Shown: positions 32,768 to 45,657, counted from the stretch's first letter. The stretch is 64,000 nt of DNA from Atopsyche davidsoni (GCA_022113835.1 JAILWY010000027.1:12526501-12590500), one strand, 5' to 3'. The notes: generated by a model from the letters alone, not told the origin. Program-made: numbers and translations.

Positions 32768-33437
32768 GCCATGTGCCCCTCTCGAAACGCCACTTGCTTG
32801 ACATGGACTCTCTTTCGAACGTTTAAATCATAGGCTCCCAAACTATTTTGTCCCGTTGACCCCTTGTCGAGTTTTCCTATTTTTTGTAGCCCCTCTCGGA
32901 ACGCCACTAGCTTGACATGTGACTCTGCGGATGCACATTGGATAGATTCCCAAACTATTTTGTCCCGTCGACCCCTTGTAGAGTTTTTCGTAGCCCCTCT
33001 CGGAACGCTACTTGCTTGACATGGTCTCTCTTTCAAACGTTTAAATCATAGGTTCCCAAACTATTTTGTCCCGTTGACCCCTTGTCGAGTTATCCTATTT
33101 TTTGTAGCCCCTCTCAAAACGCCACTAGCTTGACATGTGACTCTGCGGATGCACATTGGATAGATTCCCAAACTATTTTGTCTCGTCGACCCCTTGTTGA
33201 GTTTTCCTATTTTTGGTAGCCCCTCTCGGAACGCCACTTGCTTGACATGGACTCTCTTTCAAACGTTTAAATCATAGGCTCCCAAACTATTTTGTCCCGT
33301 CGACCCCTTGTCGAGTTTTCCTATTTTTCGTAGCCCCTCTCGGAACGCCACTAGCTTGACATGTGACTCCGCGGATGCACACTGGATAGGTTCCCAAACT
33401 ATTTTGTCCCGTCGACCCCTTATCGAATTTTCCTATT
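32768..33437 (+). repeat. ~112-bp alternating tandem array derived from a hAT-like terminus
   Basis: The anchor TCCCAAACTATTTTGTC recurs at 32836, 32948, 33054, 33166, 33280 and 33392, giving spacings of 112, 106, 112, 114 and 112 bp. A partial unit starts the array at about 32768. Units alternate between two endings: type a (CTCTCTTTCAAACGTTTAAATC) and type b (CTGCGGATGCACATTGGATAG), so the higher-order unit is a dimer of about 220 bp. The last anchor continues into a dispersed hAT-like element, so the monomer probably came from its terminus. The array begins within about 25 bp of the donor. Confidence 0.85.
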
Positions 33438-33959
33438 TTTCATAGACCCCTGCCTTGCTTATATTGAATTTTTACAAATGCATCATCTTCAAACATAATT
33501 TTGACATCTGATATACAGGTGCGCCATATTTTATGTCGGTATGTAAACATTGAATAACTATTTCTTGATAATGGTTAATGTACTTAATTATTATCAATCA
33601 ATCAAACCTGTATAGGCAAAATTGTATTTTCTGTGAGACGGTCTTCAAAAATCAATAACTATTTCTTTTTTTGTAAGAAAGTTGAACTGAAACCCTTTTT
33701 CATGTGGTATTAAGATGGAAAAACTATCAAAAACCTTCTTGCTATAGTCCATAATGCAGGACTAACAGCATTATATGTAAGCACATAGGTACAATCTTGG
33801 TTCAATTATGACATTTACGGAATGGCTAAATTTTGGTGATGACCTGCTTAAATATGATCCACTCTCGTAGACCCCCAATTTAATTTTTCGTTCTCATCGA
33901 CCCTTTGCAGGGCAAAATCTACCCTTGGGGGTCGATATTGATCACTTTGAGAACCAGTG
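33392..33959 (-). mobile_element. hAT-like nonautonomous element, second copy
   Basis: Reading the minus strand, it starts CACTGGTTCTCAAAG and continues with the GACCCCCA-rich block shared with the copy at 18301-18730. It ends in ATAGTTTGGGAA, which merges into the tandem array. Terminal sequences of the form CANNGGTTCNCAAA are typical of hAT superfamily ends. No transposase remains. Inside, from about 33575 to 33655, it holds the tail of the tRNA-like family D (AAACCTGTATAGGC and GTGAGACGGTCTTC), which looks like a nested insertion. Confidence 0.6.
33575..33655 (+). repeat. Family D tail fragment inside the hAT-like copy
   Basis: It contains TATCAATCAATCAAACCTGT, AGGCAAAAT and GTGAGACGGTCTTC followed by AAAAATCAATAA. 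The same 3' segment ends the tRNA-like copies near 51.9 kb and 52.8 kb. The tRNA-like head is absent here. Confidence 0.7.
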
Positions 33960-33964
33960 GTTTT

Positions 33965-36900
33965 ATTAATAACACTTTCAATACTTTTTATTATGAAGTT
34001 TATTACACCGACAGTGTATCGTCAGTGGTCAGTCTAGTTATGATCTCAACTCATGAATGATACAATATATATATATATATAGATATAAATTTCAATGGAC
34101 GTAGTCCAGCAACTGAATACACAAACATGTTTTAAAAGTTAAAAATGTTTGTGTTTACTTAATGATAGAGATACAATAACGGAAATTTGTCCGTTGGAAC
34201 TGTAATTTAAATTAATTCACATAGTTAAATTAATAATCAAACATATTAGTAAATGTTAATTGATATTGAAAGGTGGAGTAATGTCCATTTCTTTGTGCAG
34301 TGTTAGTTTAAACAAACAAGGACTTAACTCCTAAATGATTATAATGGGAAGTAATTAACAAAATATATAGGGATGATTTGGTAGGCATATTACAATATCA
34401 CTAACATGCGATGAGATGCAAAAAAAATCATTTTTAATTTTATTTTTCATCAAGTGGGCAGAAACGTTGATGGATCCATTTTCGTGTTTTTTTGTCAGTA
34501 CGGAGCTGACTTGGAAATCGAAATTATGTCATCTCATTTATTTAATTGTCAGTTTTCAACAGAATATTAGAAAAATAATTTTTTTAATTATTTTAAATTA
34601 CCGTTTTTTTTCAAAGTCAAATAATGTATATGTCTATTTTGTGGATTGAACGTCAATCAAGTGCGTATTTATTTACCTATATTATTTGCATGTATTTAGA
34701 TGTACATAGATAAATAACTACGAACTAGATATCAAAGATAGAAGTTTATAACAAGAACAAAACAGAAAACAAAATAACAGGTGGAGTAAAAGGGAACAAT
34801 GAACAATGAAGGAAACAGCAATGAGATACAAGAAACAATGTTAATGTAGTTTATTTTTTGTATTGATTGAAACTGATACTGTTTAGTTTTACACATCACA
34901 AGTTTTTTTTACTTTTTGTAAAGATATAAAACATTGCTTGCCTTCACCTCACGCCACTGATTTGTTCGTTCCAGATTGCTTAACCTCAACATTGAGACAA
35001 GTAGAATGAGGTTACCCTGAAAATAACCCTTATTTATCGAAGATAGGGATTTTTCGGTATAATTGTTATCTAAACATTTCTCTTTGTAATGAACAATAGT
35101 AATACTAAGCGTATTGTATGAAAAATTATTTAAAATTCATGTTGAAAAAAAATCTTTTTTTTTTAAGTTCATAAATCACCATTGGGAAGAAATGTGAATA
35201 ATATTTTAAATAAAATACTTACTGTGGAAAAATCACTCAAGAATTTTACTTATTATTTAAAATATGAACTGATTTCAAACAATTATAATTATTTCGGTTT
35301 TTCACGTGACCTCGACAGTCGTGTTTGAATTATAGCGATAAGGATACACAAATATTTTTATAATATATATTTATATCTATTCAATGATAAATTACATCAA
35401 AGAACTGTGACGTCAGACCCAAAAGTACAAACGAGTGTCGGTTTTAACTTTCTTTTGGGAGGAATTCAATAGGAACTTTTAAATGTTTCTGAAACTGTCT
35501 TCTATGGGCAAAAGCTCCAACCCGGAACTTCCGGTAAGCTTCCCAGTTACTTTAAGGGAGTTCTCTCTAATTTAATGATGCGGAGGAAATCATTGGGATC
35601 GATTTTAGAATATTTGATTCACACAAACTTAAAATGTACATCGGAGATCGCAAAATGACATTGCGCTTATTACTGTCAAATTGAAACAAAAATTATCAAG
35701 TAAATTATATATTTTTGTTGGCTTAATTTCCATCCTTGCTCTTTGATCGTCGATATGTAAATTCAACGGACACTACTTTTAAAAAAGAGCACACGTGTGC
35801 TGTACAACATCTCCAATATATTGATTTCATTCAACCTTGAAGGCTCACGATCCATCAGTCTAAAGAAATATCGGGACGAGAGAGCCTGTACCTCACGTGT
35901 TTTTGATTTCTTGAAGATATGCGGATCCTTCTATATTCTGATAAGGCAAGTCATGGTCGGGCGTGCCAGGGTGATCCAACAACCTTCTACAACCTTACAC
36001 CCTAAGTGGATCGCACCCTTGTGGAATAAGTAACTTTTAAATGCAAAAAATAAAATATTTTACTTATTTTATTGAAATCAAAAGTTGTCACCTTGTACGA
36101 TGTTTCCATCAATTTATAATTCCTAAAAATAAGATCTAATAGATAAAACGTATGCTCTCAAAAACAGTCAATATACCTTTATTTTGTTAAAAAAAATGAT
36201 TGCTTATATTTTATTTACTGGGCATGTCAGATAGATACGCCCAAAAATTAAAAACTAAACTCTATTATAAGTTGGTTTAAAACTTAATATTTATTTTTGA
36301 AGATTTGCGTGTATAAAACTATTATAAATACGAATAGAATAAAAATCTGCTTCCATCACAATAGGATCTAAAAATACCCACCCCCTAAGATTTCGGTAAA
36401 AGACACAAATCAAGTACAGACTCCCTTTGAGCTCCAACTTTTTCAAGAATAAGTCAATCCTGTCAAGTGGGTATGACAAAAGCCATGAAAAGACTCTGAA
36501 AATTGACTTTCTCTGTTTCTTTCTCAATAATATATTATACGAAGAACGTCTTTCAAGAAATTCATGACCTTTTCATGACATGGTACTTAATTATTCTTAA
36601 GAAAATTAAAAGAGCAGGGACTGTTTGTGTTAACTTCCTTATTTATTATATATCACATGAATTTTAAAAAAACTTTAATCGGGGTATTTCTGGTTTCTAA
36701 CTCGATTCTAAATTAAAATCATTTTTAATGAAATATCAATAAATTTAAAAAAATAATAATTAGCATGGAAAGCGTATAAGAATAAAAATAGTGATTATTT
36801 TCAATTTAGTTTAATTGGCCAGGGCTTACCAGTAATAATAAATTATTTACGAAAATTTCTTAGTAAACTCACATTTTTCACCCTTCTGTTTATACAATAT

Positions 36901-39900
36901 TTTAGCAAACAATACAAGTAAGATTCAAATCTAAATACAATAACCTTAATCTAATAACCTAGGATCATCGGTTCTAAGCTTGCATATAACGGTTCTAATT
37001 TTTGCTCTGTTACAACAGCACTTTGGCTCAATCGGTTTAGTACCAAAGTTTCTTCAGCTACCCTTTTTTTAAATCATTTAAAATAAAAACCGCAATTTTA
37101 TGTTAAATATTTTCAAATGTAAATTTTGAGATAAATATATGCAAAAATTTCACATCGTTGTATAAGGTTCGCATTACGTAATTTCGTTTATTTGTAAGTT
37201 TTCTCGTAACAAAGTGGATGAAAGGTTTCCCTGATATTTAAATGTATGCAAAAATTCTAAATATAATGTTATTGTTGATACTCCACGCAAAATTATACGA
37301 TTCAAATCGAAAAACTGATTGTATTAATTTGTTTTAATTATTACCATTTGATATAAAACAGCAATGTTATAAACAGGCAGTGATATTAATATATATTACG
37401 CTATCATATTCAAGTACTCTAAGCCAAATTAAAACTAGATTTATATTTCCTTTTTTTTTTTTTCATAGATTGCTAATTATGTCCTTTTTCGTACAAATGG
37501 CCATCCAAATCAAAACCCTTAAGCGATTACATCCCCTAAAGTTTATAGTATGTTCTGTACACTCATGAAACGTCAATATCATACAAAGTTATTTAATACC
37601 ACGTCGTGAATGAAATGCTTTGAAATGTGGGATGATACATTGTATGAACGTTACACGAAACTCTGTTTTTACTATCAATTTCAACTCAACATTACATGAA
37701 TGTATATTTGCGTATAACAATGTTCATGATACTCTAGAAGAGTCTGGAAGAACTAACTTTTATGGAAAATTTATTTTTCTATTTCACACACGGAGTTTTA
37801 TAGAATATCGTAAAAACCATTTTCAAATTATTAAATCGTGAACTCACCAATTTTATTTAAATACGCCAATAAAAATATTTTTCACGTACTCGTTACAAAT
37901 ATGAAACAAAAACATGCCGAAAAATTCAATATTGAAAAGAAACATTTTTGTTTCATTCAGTATTAAATCAAATAAAATATGCCTGGTGTTACAAAAAAAA
38001 CCATTCGGAATATATACAAAAATATTTTGTTGCGAAGAAAGTGTGTATGTAATTATATAAGCTACTTTTCCACACATCTTCTATATCTTATATTAAACCC
38101 GACTTCGCTCTATATGGGAACCACAAAGTAATAACTTGTTTCTTGCCGACAGTGTCTCTTACGTAATTAGCAAATTTACCAGCACACTGTGCAGGGCGGT
38201 GCAGTCTTGTCCGGGTACTGAATACCGGATTCTTATTATTTATTCATCGTACTGAACCAGAATTCATCGTGCATGGCGTGAGAATGAACAGCTGTGTGTG
38301 CAGTGAAGTACAAGCAAAGACACGAAGTGCTCTATTTGTGCTAGTGTCTGTTATGCAAATCTATACTGGCCGGTTGTACAGTGGTTTGCAGGCGCGATTT
38401 CCGATCATGAAATCCGAATTAAATCTTAGTATACCATATGATTTTTTTTATAGACAAAGCTGGAATCATCAAAAAGCTGAAATTGTTTGAAGTCTGCTAA
38501 AAATAAAAATTTAACTTCTTTAATATTTTACATTGTAGTTTTTTGAGACGTAACTTACCTCATGTAAGATTTATTACTTTTAAAAAAATTAAAGTTGAAA
38601 AAGTCATTATGTCAACCCAAATTCAATTCTAGAACCACCAATACGAAAAGCAGTTTCATTTCTTTCACTGTTGCTTCTAATATATTAATGTTTTTTTCAT
38701 AAACTTATTCCTGAAACAAAACTTATATTAATCATGACAGACTGGCTCAATTTATTAAACTCCACTTTTAAACAAACAAGAGTTAGCAGATTACACATAC
38801 TTTTTTAATCCTATTTTCAAAGTGAACGTTTAAAAAATATAATGATTCGTAATGTTAAGTAAAAATGTTTGGAAATTTTTTTTTATTTCCTAATGCTTAT
38901 CATATTCGCTTAAAATATATATTCAATCACGACAAGTAATATAAATTTCTCAGACTTGTTTTAGCGGAACTCCGCCCTGTTAAATCTGCTCTCGCTAACT
39001 TAATATTCCATTCAGGGTGTTATTAAGGCGGTATGTATGAAATAATAAATTTTCAGGGGCTGCAGAACAGTGCAGTGTGCAACAAGCTCGGTGAATGCTA
39101 TTTAATGAAGACTCTAACTCCTGAAAATAACGGCCTATGGTAATTATAAGAAGCCTTTAGAGTCTCTTCTATATTGTTGTAATAAAATTTGTAAAGCGAC
39201 GGCTTTGTTTTGACTAATGACCAATAATACTTTGTTATGCAACTGACATTGTGTAGACTTATTAATGATGTTATTTGAAGAAGAGATAAGAAAAACTTTT
39301 AAAATATTAACATAAAAACAATCATTTTTTTTACAATTAATAAATTATTTTTGCAAAAATATAGATTTAAAAAACATTAAAAAAAACAGAACGAATATTT
39401 TTTTTTAATAACTTGCTGTCACTTAAAGATATCATGTTCATATAAAAATACAAAAGATAATCATATTTTTTTTATGTGCAAGTAAATTTAATCCAGCTTG
39501 ATCCTCAAAAAATATACGCAAAAACAATCATTGACGACGAATAACTTGGACAGTTTAAGGACAGCTTTATGGCTAAAAAATCAGGAAATGTTTTATTGTG
39601 TTCTTTGAAAGAAGCTTTGTTTGATGTCTAATTTGCTTCAGTCCCCTGAAAGCTCTTGTCAACATCCCCATATCTCACCGAAGCTTTACTCTCTTATTCT
39701 CCTCAGGGGATCGTCTGCCACGTTGTCAGTATTTAATTGTAGTTACAGTTTAACATTAACTTTTACGTAATATTTTGACATATATTTTAGACGTTTTATG
39801 ATATATAATATAATTAACAAAATTTATATATTTTGGTTATTTAATTGAAATAACATCTAAAATAATTTTTGAGCTGTCAAATGATTCTACTCTAATTTTA

Positions 39901-40640
39901 TTTCTAAAAAAAATAATAAACACATTTCATGAACAAAACAAGTTTTGATATTAGCTCTGGTGCAAAGGCGGAAATTAATAAATTCAAAAAAATGCAATAA
40001 TTATCTGTGCCATTTCTAAAAACATAAGATAGTTATCTAATAATTAAATTGATAAACAAACTATTAAATTATACAGAAAAAGAAGAGTATTTCAATATAA
40101 GAAAACGGTCTGCATAACATTTACAGGACAATTTTTAAAATTATAAATAAATAGTTTGTTTCATGAAAAACGATACATTTTAAGGTTTACTAAAAAGTCG
40201 AATAATAATATATTTTAACACCAAAAATCTTTGAGACTAAATATTAAAACTCCCGCGTGAGTATACTGTGTGTGTGGTAAACTGAAAATTCCACACGCTT
40301 TTCTTTACCTGTGAGTTTTTCCAGCAAAACGTTGCAAAAGTCCGACTGAGAAAAGAAAAGAGACTCGATGAGAACTAAACCTCAAACCAGCAGCTTGAAA
40401 GGAGAAAATTACATCAGAGGGGTGAGGGCGAAGAGGGAGAGGCTTCGAAAAGGCTTCGCTGAATTTATTTCTTACGTTAGGGAATAGTCAACAGCGTTAA
40501 GAGCTTTCGCCGGTTCTATCCTTCAGAGTATTTTTTAATGATTTTTGGTATATCGCTTTATCAATATTGGTTAATACGAGTGGATTTCTGTGAGAGAATA
40601 AATAATATCATGCTTTAGGATAAAAAAAAATACTTTTTTT
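33965..40640. other. Long AT-rich stretch, probably intron
   Basis: No further CUB-gene exon was recognised. A perfect CRE (TGACGTCA) is at 35408-35415. Patches at 38945-39130 and 39640-39730 are less AT-rich and unexplained. Confidence 0.4.
35205..35250 (+). repeat. Repeat family B fragment
   Basis: AAATAAAATACTTACTGTGG and AAATCACTCAAGAATTTTAC match the end of family B. The hammerhead-like part is absent. Confidence 0.5.
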
Positions 40641-40664
40641 GCATGTCCGAAATGCTTTTTGAAA

Positions 40665-40712
40665 TGCGCATTTTTAATTTTATATACATATATATAAAAT
40701 TAAAAATGCGCA
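40665..40712. repeat. Perfect 22-bp-arm hairpin at a transposon breakpoint
   Basis: Arms 40665-40686 and 40691-40712 are exact complements around the loop CATA (TGCGCATTTTTAATTTTATA begins the left arm). The right arm ends where similarity to the mariner-like copy 1 begins. Confidence 0.97.
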
Positions 40713-41045
40713 CTTGCCATACATCTAACCAATCAATTGAAGCTATTAACGAATTATTCCCTAATAAGGTCATTTCACGTAGAGGTTACATCAACTGGCC
40801 TCCCAGAAGCCCCGACCTTAGCCCTCTTGACTATTTCGTATGGGGATAACTTAAAATTAGAGTTCATGAGAATAATCCGATGAACCCAATGGAATTGAAA
40901 CAAAACATCAATGGGAGCAATATTGAGGGCTTTGAGTCAGCGTGTTATCAGCAATCTTCGTTCTAGATTAGAAGAGTGCCAGCAGCGAGTAACGATCACC
41001 ATTTGGATAAAATTATCTTTTTGAAATAATTTTCCATTTTGTATT
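40709..41045 (+). pseudogene. Transposase fragment with nonsense codon and deletion
   Basis: CHTSNQSIEAINELF, VISRRGYINWPPRSPDLSPL and DYFVWG are readable, then TAA interrupts at 40847-40849. A deletion of about 12 bases follows near 40911, and later frames are shifted. The third catalytic aspartate region is preserved; the Q-Q-D segment is lost. Confidence 0.85.
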
Positions 41046-41135
41046 CTTATAATCAACAATAAAAAAAAACTTGGTTACTAGTAGTTTTTGTTTTACTGAA
41101 CTAACAAATACCCGATACTCTCTTTGGACACCCTA
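40709..41135 (+). mobile_element. Tc1/mariner-like element, copy 2, left-truncated
   Basis: It aligns with 22270-22692, from CACTTGYCATACATC to the right terminus CTCTCTTTGGACACCCTA. The left terminal repeat is missing: the sequence breaks at the edge of a perfect hairpin (40665-40712). Confidence 0.85.
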
Positions 41136-41139
41136 TATA

Positions 41140-42300
41140 TATATACATATAGTTTTAACCAAATAATTCTTGCATCAGAATACGTAGTTGTTTGCTGATA
41201 GTTAGACAGCACGAACCCCAATTTCATCAGTCACGGTATTGTCACCCCTCCTGCGGTGCCTGAAGCGGCCCTCGCCACCGACCACAGCCACCCTCTGCTC
41301 GCCACCCCCGCACTAACGGGCAGCCACCCTGTTTATGTGGCAAAAGACGACCAGGTGATGGTCTGTTGTCTTGAAATAGTATTGGCTGTTTTGCTGCGCT
41401 AGTTTTATGGTGTTTGTTTGGATGTTAGCTGTAAACGTGAACAGTAAATGAAACAATAATTATTTTCACATCACCTACGCTGTCTCGTAGTAGCACACTA
41501 GAAATAACATTTAAGTAATGACCCTTACGGATGGTTTACAAAATTACCCAATTAATCAAATCGTAAATAAAATTTTCTTTCTATCGATCTTGTAAACACC
41601 TACACAACATGGCAAAATTACACCGACAGACTTGGACTTGAGGGGCTTGCCGGCTGCATAAACTGACATTTAGCCAACTTTATTACTTCTGCTAAATTCA
41701 CTTACGATTGAATAAAAAAACAGGAAGCTTCGAGAAAAACCCACGAGGAAAATGCAATTTCCTCGGCGGCGCAAGGAAGCGCCTTACTCTAAAAGTCGCT
41801 TAAAGAAAAAGATCATTTGAAGAGAATAAAGTTGGTTCTCTTGTTAGTTTGGGACGCGGCCCTGTAGGACGAGCTTTACTTCTTATCATATTTAATTTGT
41901 CTATAAAAATCACATTTTAAAATATGTGAAGCACTTTATTTGTTTTTGTTAGCTTATTACTTAAATTCGCTTAAAATAGAAAAGAAGCTAGACCCTTAAT
42001 TATATGTGTTTTTAAGTACCCGTGTAAACAAGTTTTATAATAAAGATGAAATAGAATACAAGCATCTATATTGAAAGTGCATTAATAATACCAATATCAA
42101 TTTATTTTCTCTACATTTTTGCAAAATTCTGTCAACACAATTTATATTTTTGACTGTCCTTAAAAAATGTTAAATCTTAATGTATAGTCTTTGAGAATGA
42201 CTTAAGGAAACATGATAAGTTTTATGTTTCAAAAATAATGCTTTACCTTTAATACTAAAAAATAGGTGTAAACCAATATATCCGTCAATTTACTTACAAT
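41140..42300. other. Non-coding DNA
   Basis: A C-rich patch at 41215-41340 (GCCACCCCCGCACTAACGGG) has no open frame with recognisable content. No gene was recognised. Confidence 0.4.
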
Positions 42301-42309
42301 TGACTTTGA

Positions 42310-42700
42310 TAGATTCAAACTTGAACTCAATAGGTAATCCAAAATTAATTATCACGCCACAAAGAAGACAAGAGCTGTCCGTTTCTGTATAAGCTAACAA
42401 CGCACATATTAGCAAAAATTATTTTCTAATAAATATTTTAAAGATTAATGTATTTTTTTTGTGACTTTTTCAAAAGGTTTTATTATACTATGACGCCGCA
42501 CATTCTGATATAAAATAGCTGTTTTCAATTTGCAATTTTATTTTTAAGCAGACGTAAACATAGATACATTCCCAAACTCAATATCAATAAGTAATGCAAT
42601 AAAAAATAATTACGTCACATAAAAGACCCGAGCTGTCCGTTCCCGTGTGAGTTGGCGAGTCACAAATTGGCAGAGACTGTCGTATTTTCTGAACATATTT
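42310..42700 (+). repeat. Diverged direct duplication
   Basis: GAACTCAATA, AATTATCACGCCACA and AGAGCTGTCCGTTTCTGT (about 42320-42395) recur as AAACTCAATA, AATTACGTCACA and CGAGCTGTCCGTTCCCGTGT (about 42575-42655), offset about 245 bp. Confidence 0.5.
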
Positions 42701-42798
42701 CCACCATCGGCCGCTTGTTATCCGGAAGTCTTCACAGAGAGAGAACTTCTCATTTCACGTTATTACTTCCTCGACCGCAGTTTTTCCGTAGACCCTTC

Positions 42799-42935
42799 TT
42801 TATGTAACCTTTAAAAGTTCATACGCCATGCAATGGAGTTGTATTACTCCCTTATTGTACGGATGAATTGCACAGCATTATTTTATGTAACCATTAAAAG
42901 TTCATGCGCTACGCAATGGAGTTGTTTCAGTCGAT
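42799..42935 (+). repeat. Tandem duplication, 83-bp period
   Basis: TATGTAACCTTTAAAAGTTC at 42801 recurs as TATGTAACCATTAAAAGTTC at 42884; both go on to CAATGGAGTTGT. Confidence 0.85.
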
Positions 42936-43315
42936 TGTATGTAAACATACAATATAGTACTCATATAGGACAAATAGGATTTCATGAGATGTATGCTATA
43001 AATTTAACCTAAAATACAGCATTGGCTGATATGTTACAATAAATCTTTAGCACACTATACAAGAAGCAACATAATTGACAGCCGTCCAACAAATTATATA
43101 ACCTTCATTGAATGAATCTAAATATTCGATGCTGTTAACGTAAAAAGCAGAAATCATCACGTATTATAAAATATTTGATGCATTGCAAGTCCTTTATGTA
43201 CTGATTTGTATAGTCAAGGTTTTTTAAAACTATAAATTTGTTTTGAGTGTAATACACCTATGTAAGCCGTTGGTAGATATTTATAAAATAAAACAAAAAT
43301 TCATGAAAATATTTA

Positions 43316-43375
43316 AATAAAATACTTGTGGAAATCCACTAAGTACTTCCCGTCATAAATATTGAAAATCATTAA
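43316..43375 (+). repeat. Degenerate family B fragment
   Basis: AAATAAAATACTTGTGGAAA, CCACTAAGTACTTCCCGTCA and ATATTGAAAAT resemble the family B end around GAGTACTTGGTGG. It is more diverged than the others. Confidence 0.35.
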
Positions 43376-44774
43376 TTTAAACAATTATATATTTTTATTT
43401 AGCTTCCAACGCCACATGAAATTATTTTAATCCACTCTTAGTTATTAACAGTCCTTTTAATATGAAAGCAGTTTCCAATTTCTATCTGAATTCCGTTTTA
43501 TGTTCAAATAAAACTTTTTTGCCCTCAGGGGTATTTTAATATTTTTATAATAAAATAAACAAAATTTGTTTTTTTAAATTACTTTTATGATTATCAGTCC
43601 CATAGTTTGTATTGGTTTATATAATATTTGTATTTTTACCTTTTTTAATGTAGACGACTAATTTAAGCTCAAATTGCTTATATTTGTTTATTCAATGAAA
43701 ATTAAAAAGGCGTGGTAAAATTTAATTTTCTTGAATTTTCTACATGGCGTTAATTTCATTCTAATGATATTTTTTGCATTTACATTTCTTTAATTAGTTG
43801 CAAAAGACCAGCGTGAATACAAGTTCTCCGAGCTTAATTACTAATTAATGGATACTTCCTAATTGTGAATTCTTTAATATACGTTAAAAATATTGTAAGA
43901 CTCTCGAAAATTGTTATTACGTATTAAAAGAGTTTTTATGTCTTACTTGAAAAAAATATAGATTGTGAACATTGTATTTTATCAAGACAATTGTATTTCA
44001 TCAGCGAATTTGGTTTATTTGTTAAAACTTGTATTAATTATTTATAAACTTATTCGGGTTTTACAAGAAGATTTCAAAAAGTTGATGATCGAAATTCTAG
44101 AAATATATCTCTAATTTGTATGCATTATTTTTCCAATTTCCGAAAAGTTTTCTTGATAATATATTTTGTGGACAAACGAAGATGGAGAGTGCACAGCTTC
44201 GAGAATCTCATTGAGCAGAATTTCAATTTCAATTTCGCCAAGTTTAATAAAATAACATCAATTTTGATGAAATCAATAGAAGCCTCTTAAGGAATTAATG
44301 TTTGTTCGGTATTTTCGACACCACGCTTTTATTACAGAGTATTTTACATTTATTAAATTTCAAATCAATTTTGTGTTAGATTACAAAATATTTGAGATTT
44401 CTCAAATGTTCAATAAATTATTATTCAATAATAAATTTAATTTAAAATATTTATTTTATTTCATTCTTCAAATAATTCATTTGTACTATCACAGCCTGTA
44501 AATGGTTTTATAGTTTTTTTCGCGTATTTACTATATATTGAACACTTTTTATAATGTATTGTAAACATGTCAATGCTGAAATGATATTGTTTGATATATT
44601 CATAAGTTATATTTAAAATTATTTGCCAATGAATGCAATTATAATCACACTAAATATTTCACTTCTATTGGTTATTTATACTTACACTATATTTTATTTT
44701 TATAATTGTATTTTTGTTATATGACATTTTGTTCTGTGACTTTTTTGTTGTTCAAACATACTAACGAAAAAAAT

Positions 44775-44815
44775 ATATCTGTCAAGACATGTAAATTACA
44801 TGTCTTGACAGATAT
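44775..44815. repeat. Perfect 20-bp-arm palindrome
   Basis: ATATCTGTCAAGACATGTAA, a single A, then its exact complement. It matches no other repeat noticed here. Confidence 0.97.
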
Positions 44816-45548
44816 TAGAGATATTACCACTGCTCATGTTTAAAAACCAATTTCGATTATAAAAATACTTTTTTCAGTCTGCAAAATTATTCAATGTCGA
44901 GGCTCACACTTTAATCTTTCCATTGAGTAGACGGGCTCACTGTATTTCCGTACTTCTTCATTTTGTCAGGACTTTGCTGGTACAACTGAAATCGCTCGCT
45001 AAGTAAATCATCGTTCATGAATATTCATCGCCGCTGAAATATCAATTTACTTTGGGGCTCTTCGCCTCGACGCCCGAAGGGAATTTTTCATACCTAGACG
45101 ACAAGTCCGGTCAAGGTTAGGTCTTGTGACGTCATCGTACAGTTTCTCAATCAACTCTGCATCCAAGTCACAAAAAATCTACAAAAGCATTATTTTTTTC
45201 CATCAAGTTACTGAAATACATATATCATGACTTAAAAAAAAAAAATTTTTTTTTGCAATTTATAATATTTTTATTGTTCCAAGCATAACATTGAAACATC
45301 AATTAATTAATATATTAAGCATTATTTTATTTTACAGAGCATCCGCACGAATTGTGAAACTATTTAGTGTTTATTTATTTTGTGTAATTATACTATAAAG
45401 ACCCATTCAACATATATATCGAATGCTTAAATAAAATAAACACTAATTTATATCTTGTTGAGAGACAAGGCATTTGTTTGGTGAAGATCCATTTTTTTAT
45501 TCATGATTTGAGATAACTTTTTATAATTTCTTCACGTTGGGTTTATTT

Positions 45549-45605
45549 TAACATTTATGCATGACTAGTTTCAATCAAAAGACTTGGTCATCGTCAGATG
45601 CAGAA
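45549..45605 (-). ncRNA. Type I hammerhead ribozyme with intact boxes but weakened stem II (copy A3)
   Basis: On the minus strand TGCAT, CTGACGA (complement of 45591-45597), TGACC, GATTGAAAC (GAAAC complement at 45568-45572), TAGTC and ATGCA occur in order. Both catalytic boxes fit the hammerhead consensus. Stem II is weak because GACC faces GATT instead of GGTC. It may fold poorly. Confidence 0.6.
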
Positions 45606-45657
45606 CAAAACTGATCTGATTTTTGTTCTGCATCTGATGATGACCAAGTCTTTTGGT
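45574..45657. repeat. 37-bp near-perfect inverted repeat of the ribozyme segment
   Basis: The arms 45574-45610 and 45621-45657 match at 35 of 37 positions around a 10-bp spacer, CTGATCTGAT. The right arm is an inverted half-copy of the hammerhead. Confidence 0.9.

Larger units (their letters stand above)
42940..45449. other. AT-rich non-coding DNA
   Basis: It contains the palindrome at 44775 and a perfect CRE at 45127-45134 in a GC-richer patch (44990-45150). No exon was recognised. Confidence 0.4.

Noticed and set aside
32382..32804. 140-codon minus-strand frame opposite the CUB exon
   Set aside because: It is the shadow of GC-rich third positions on the plus strand, with no recognised domain.
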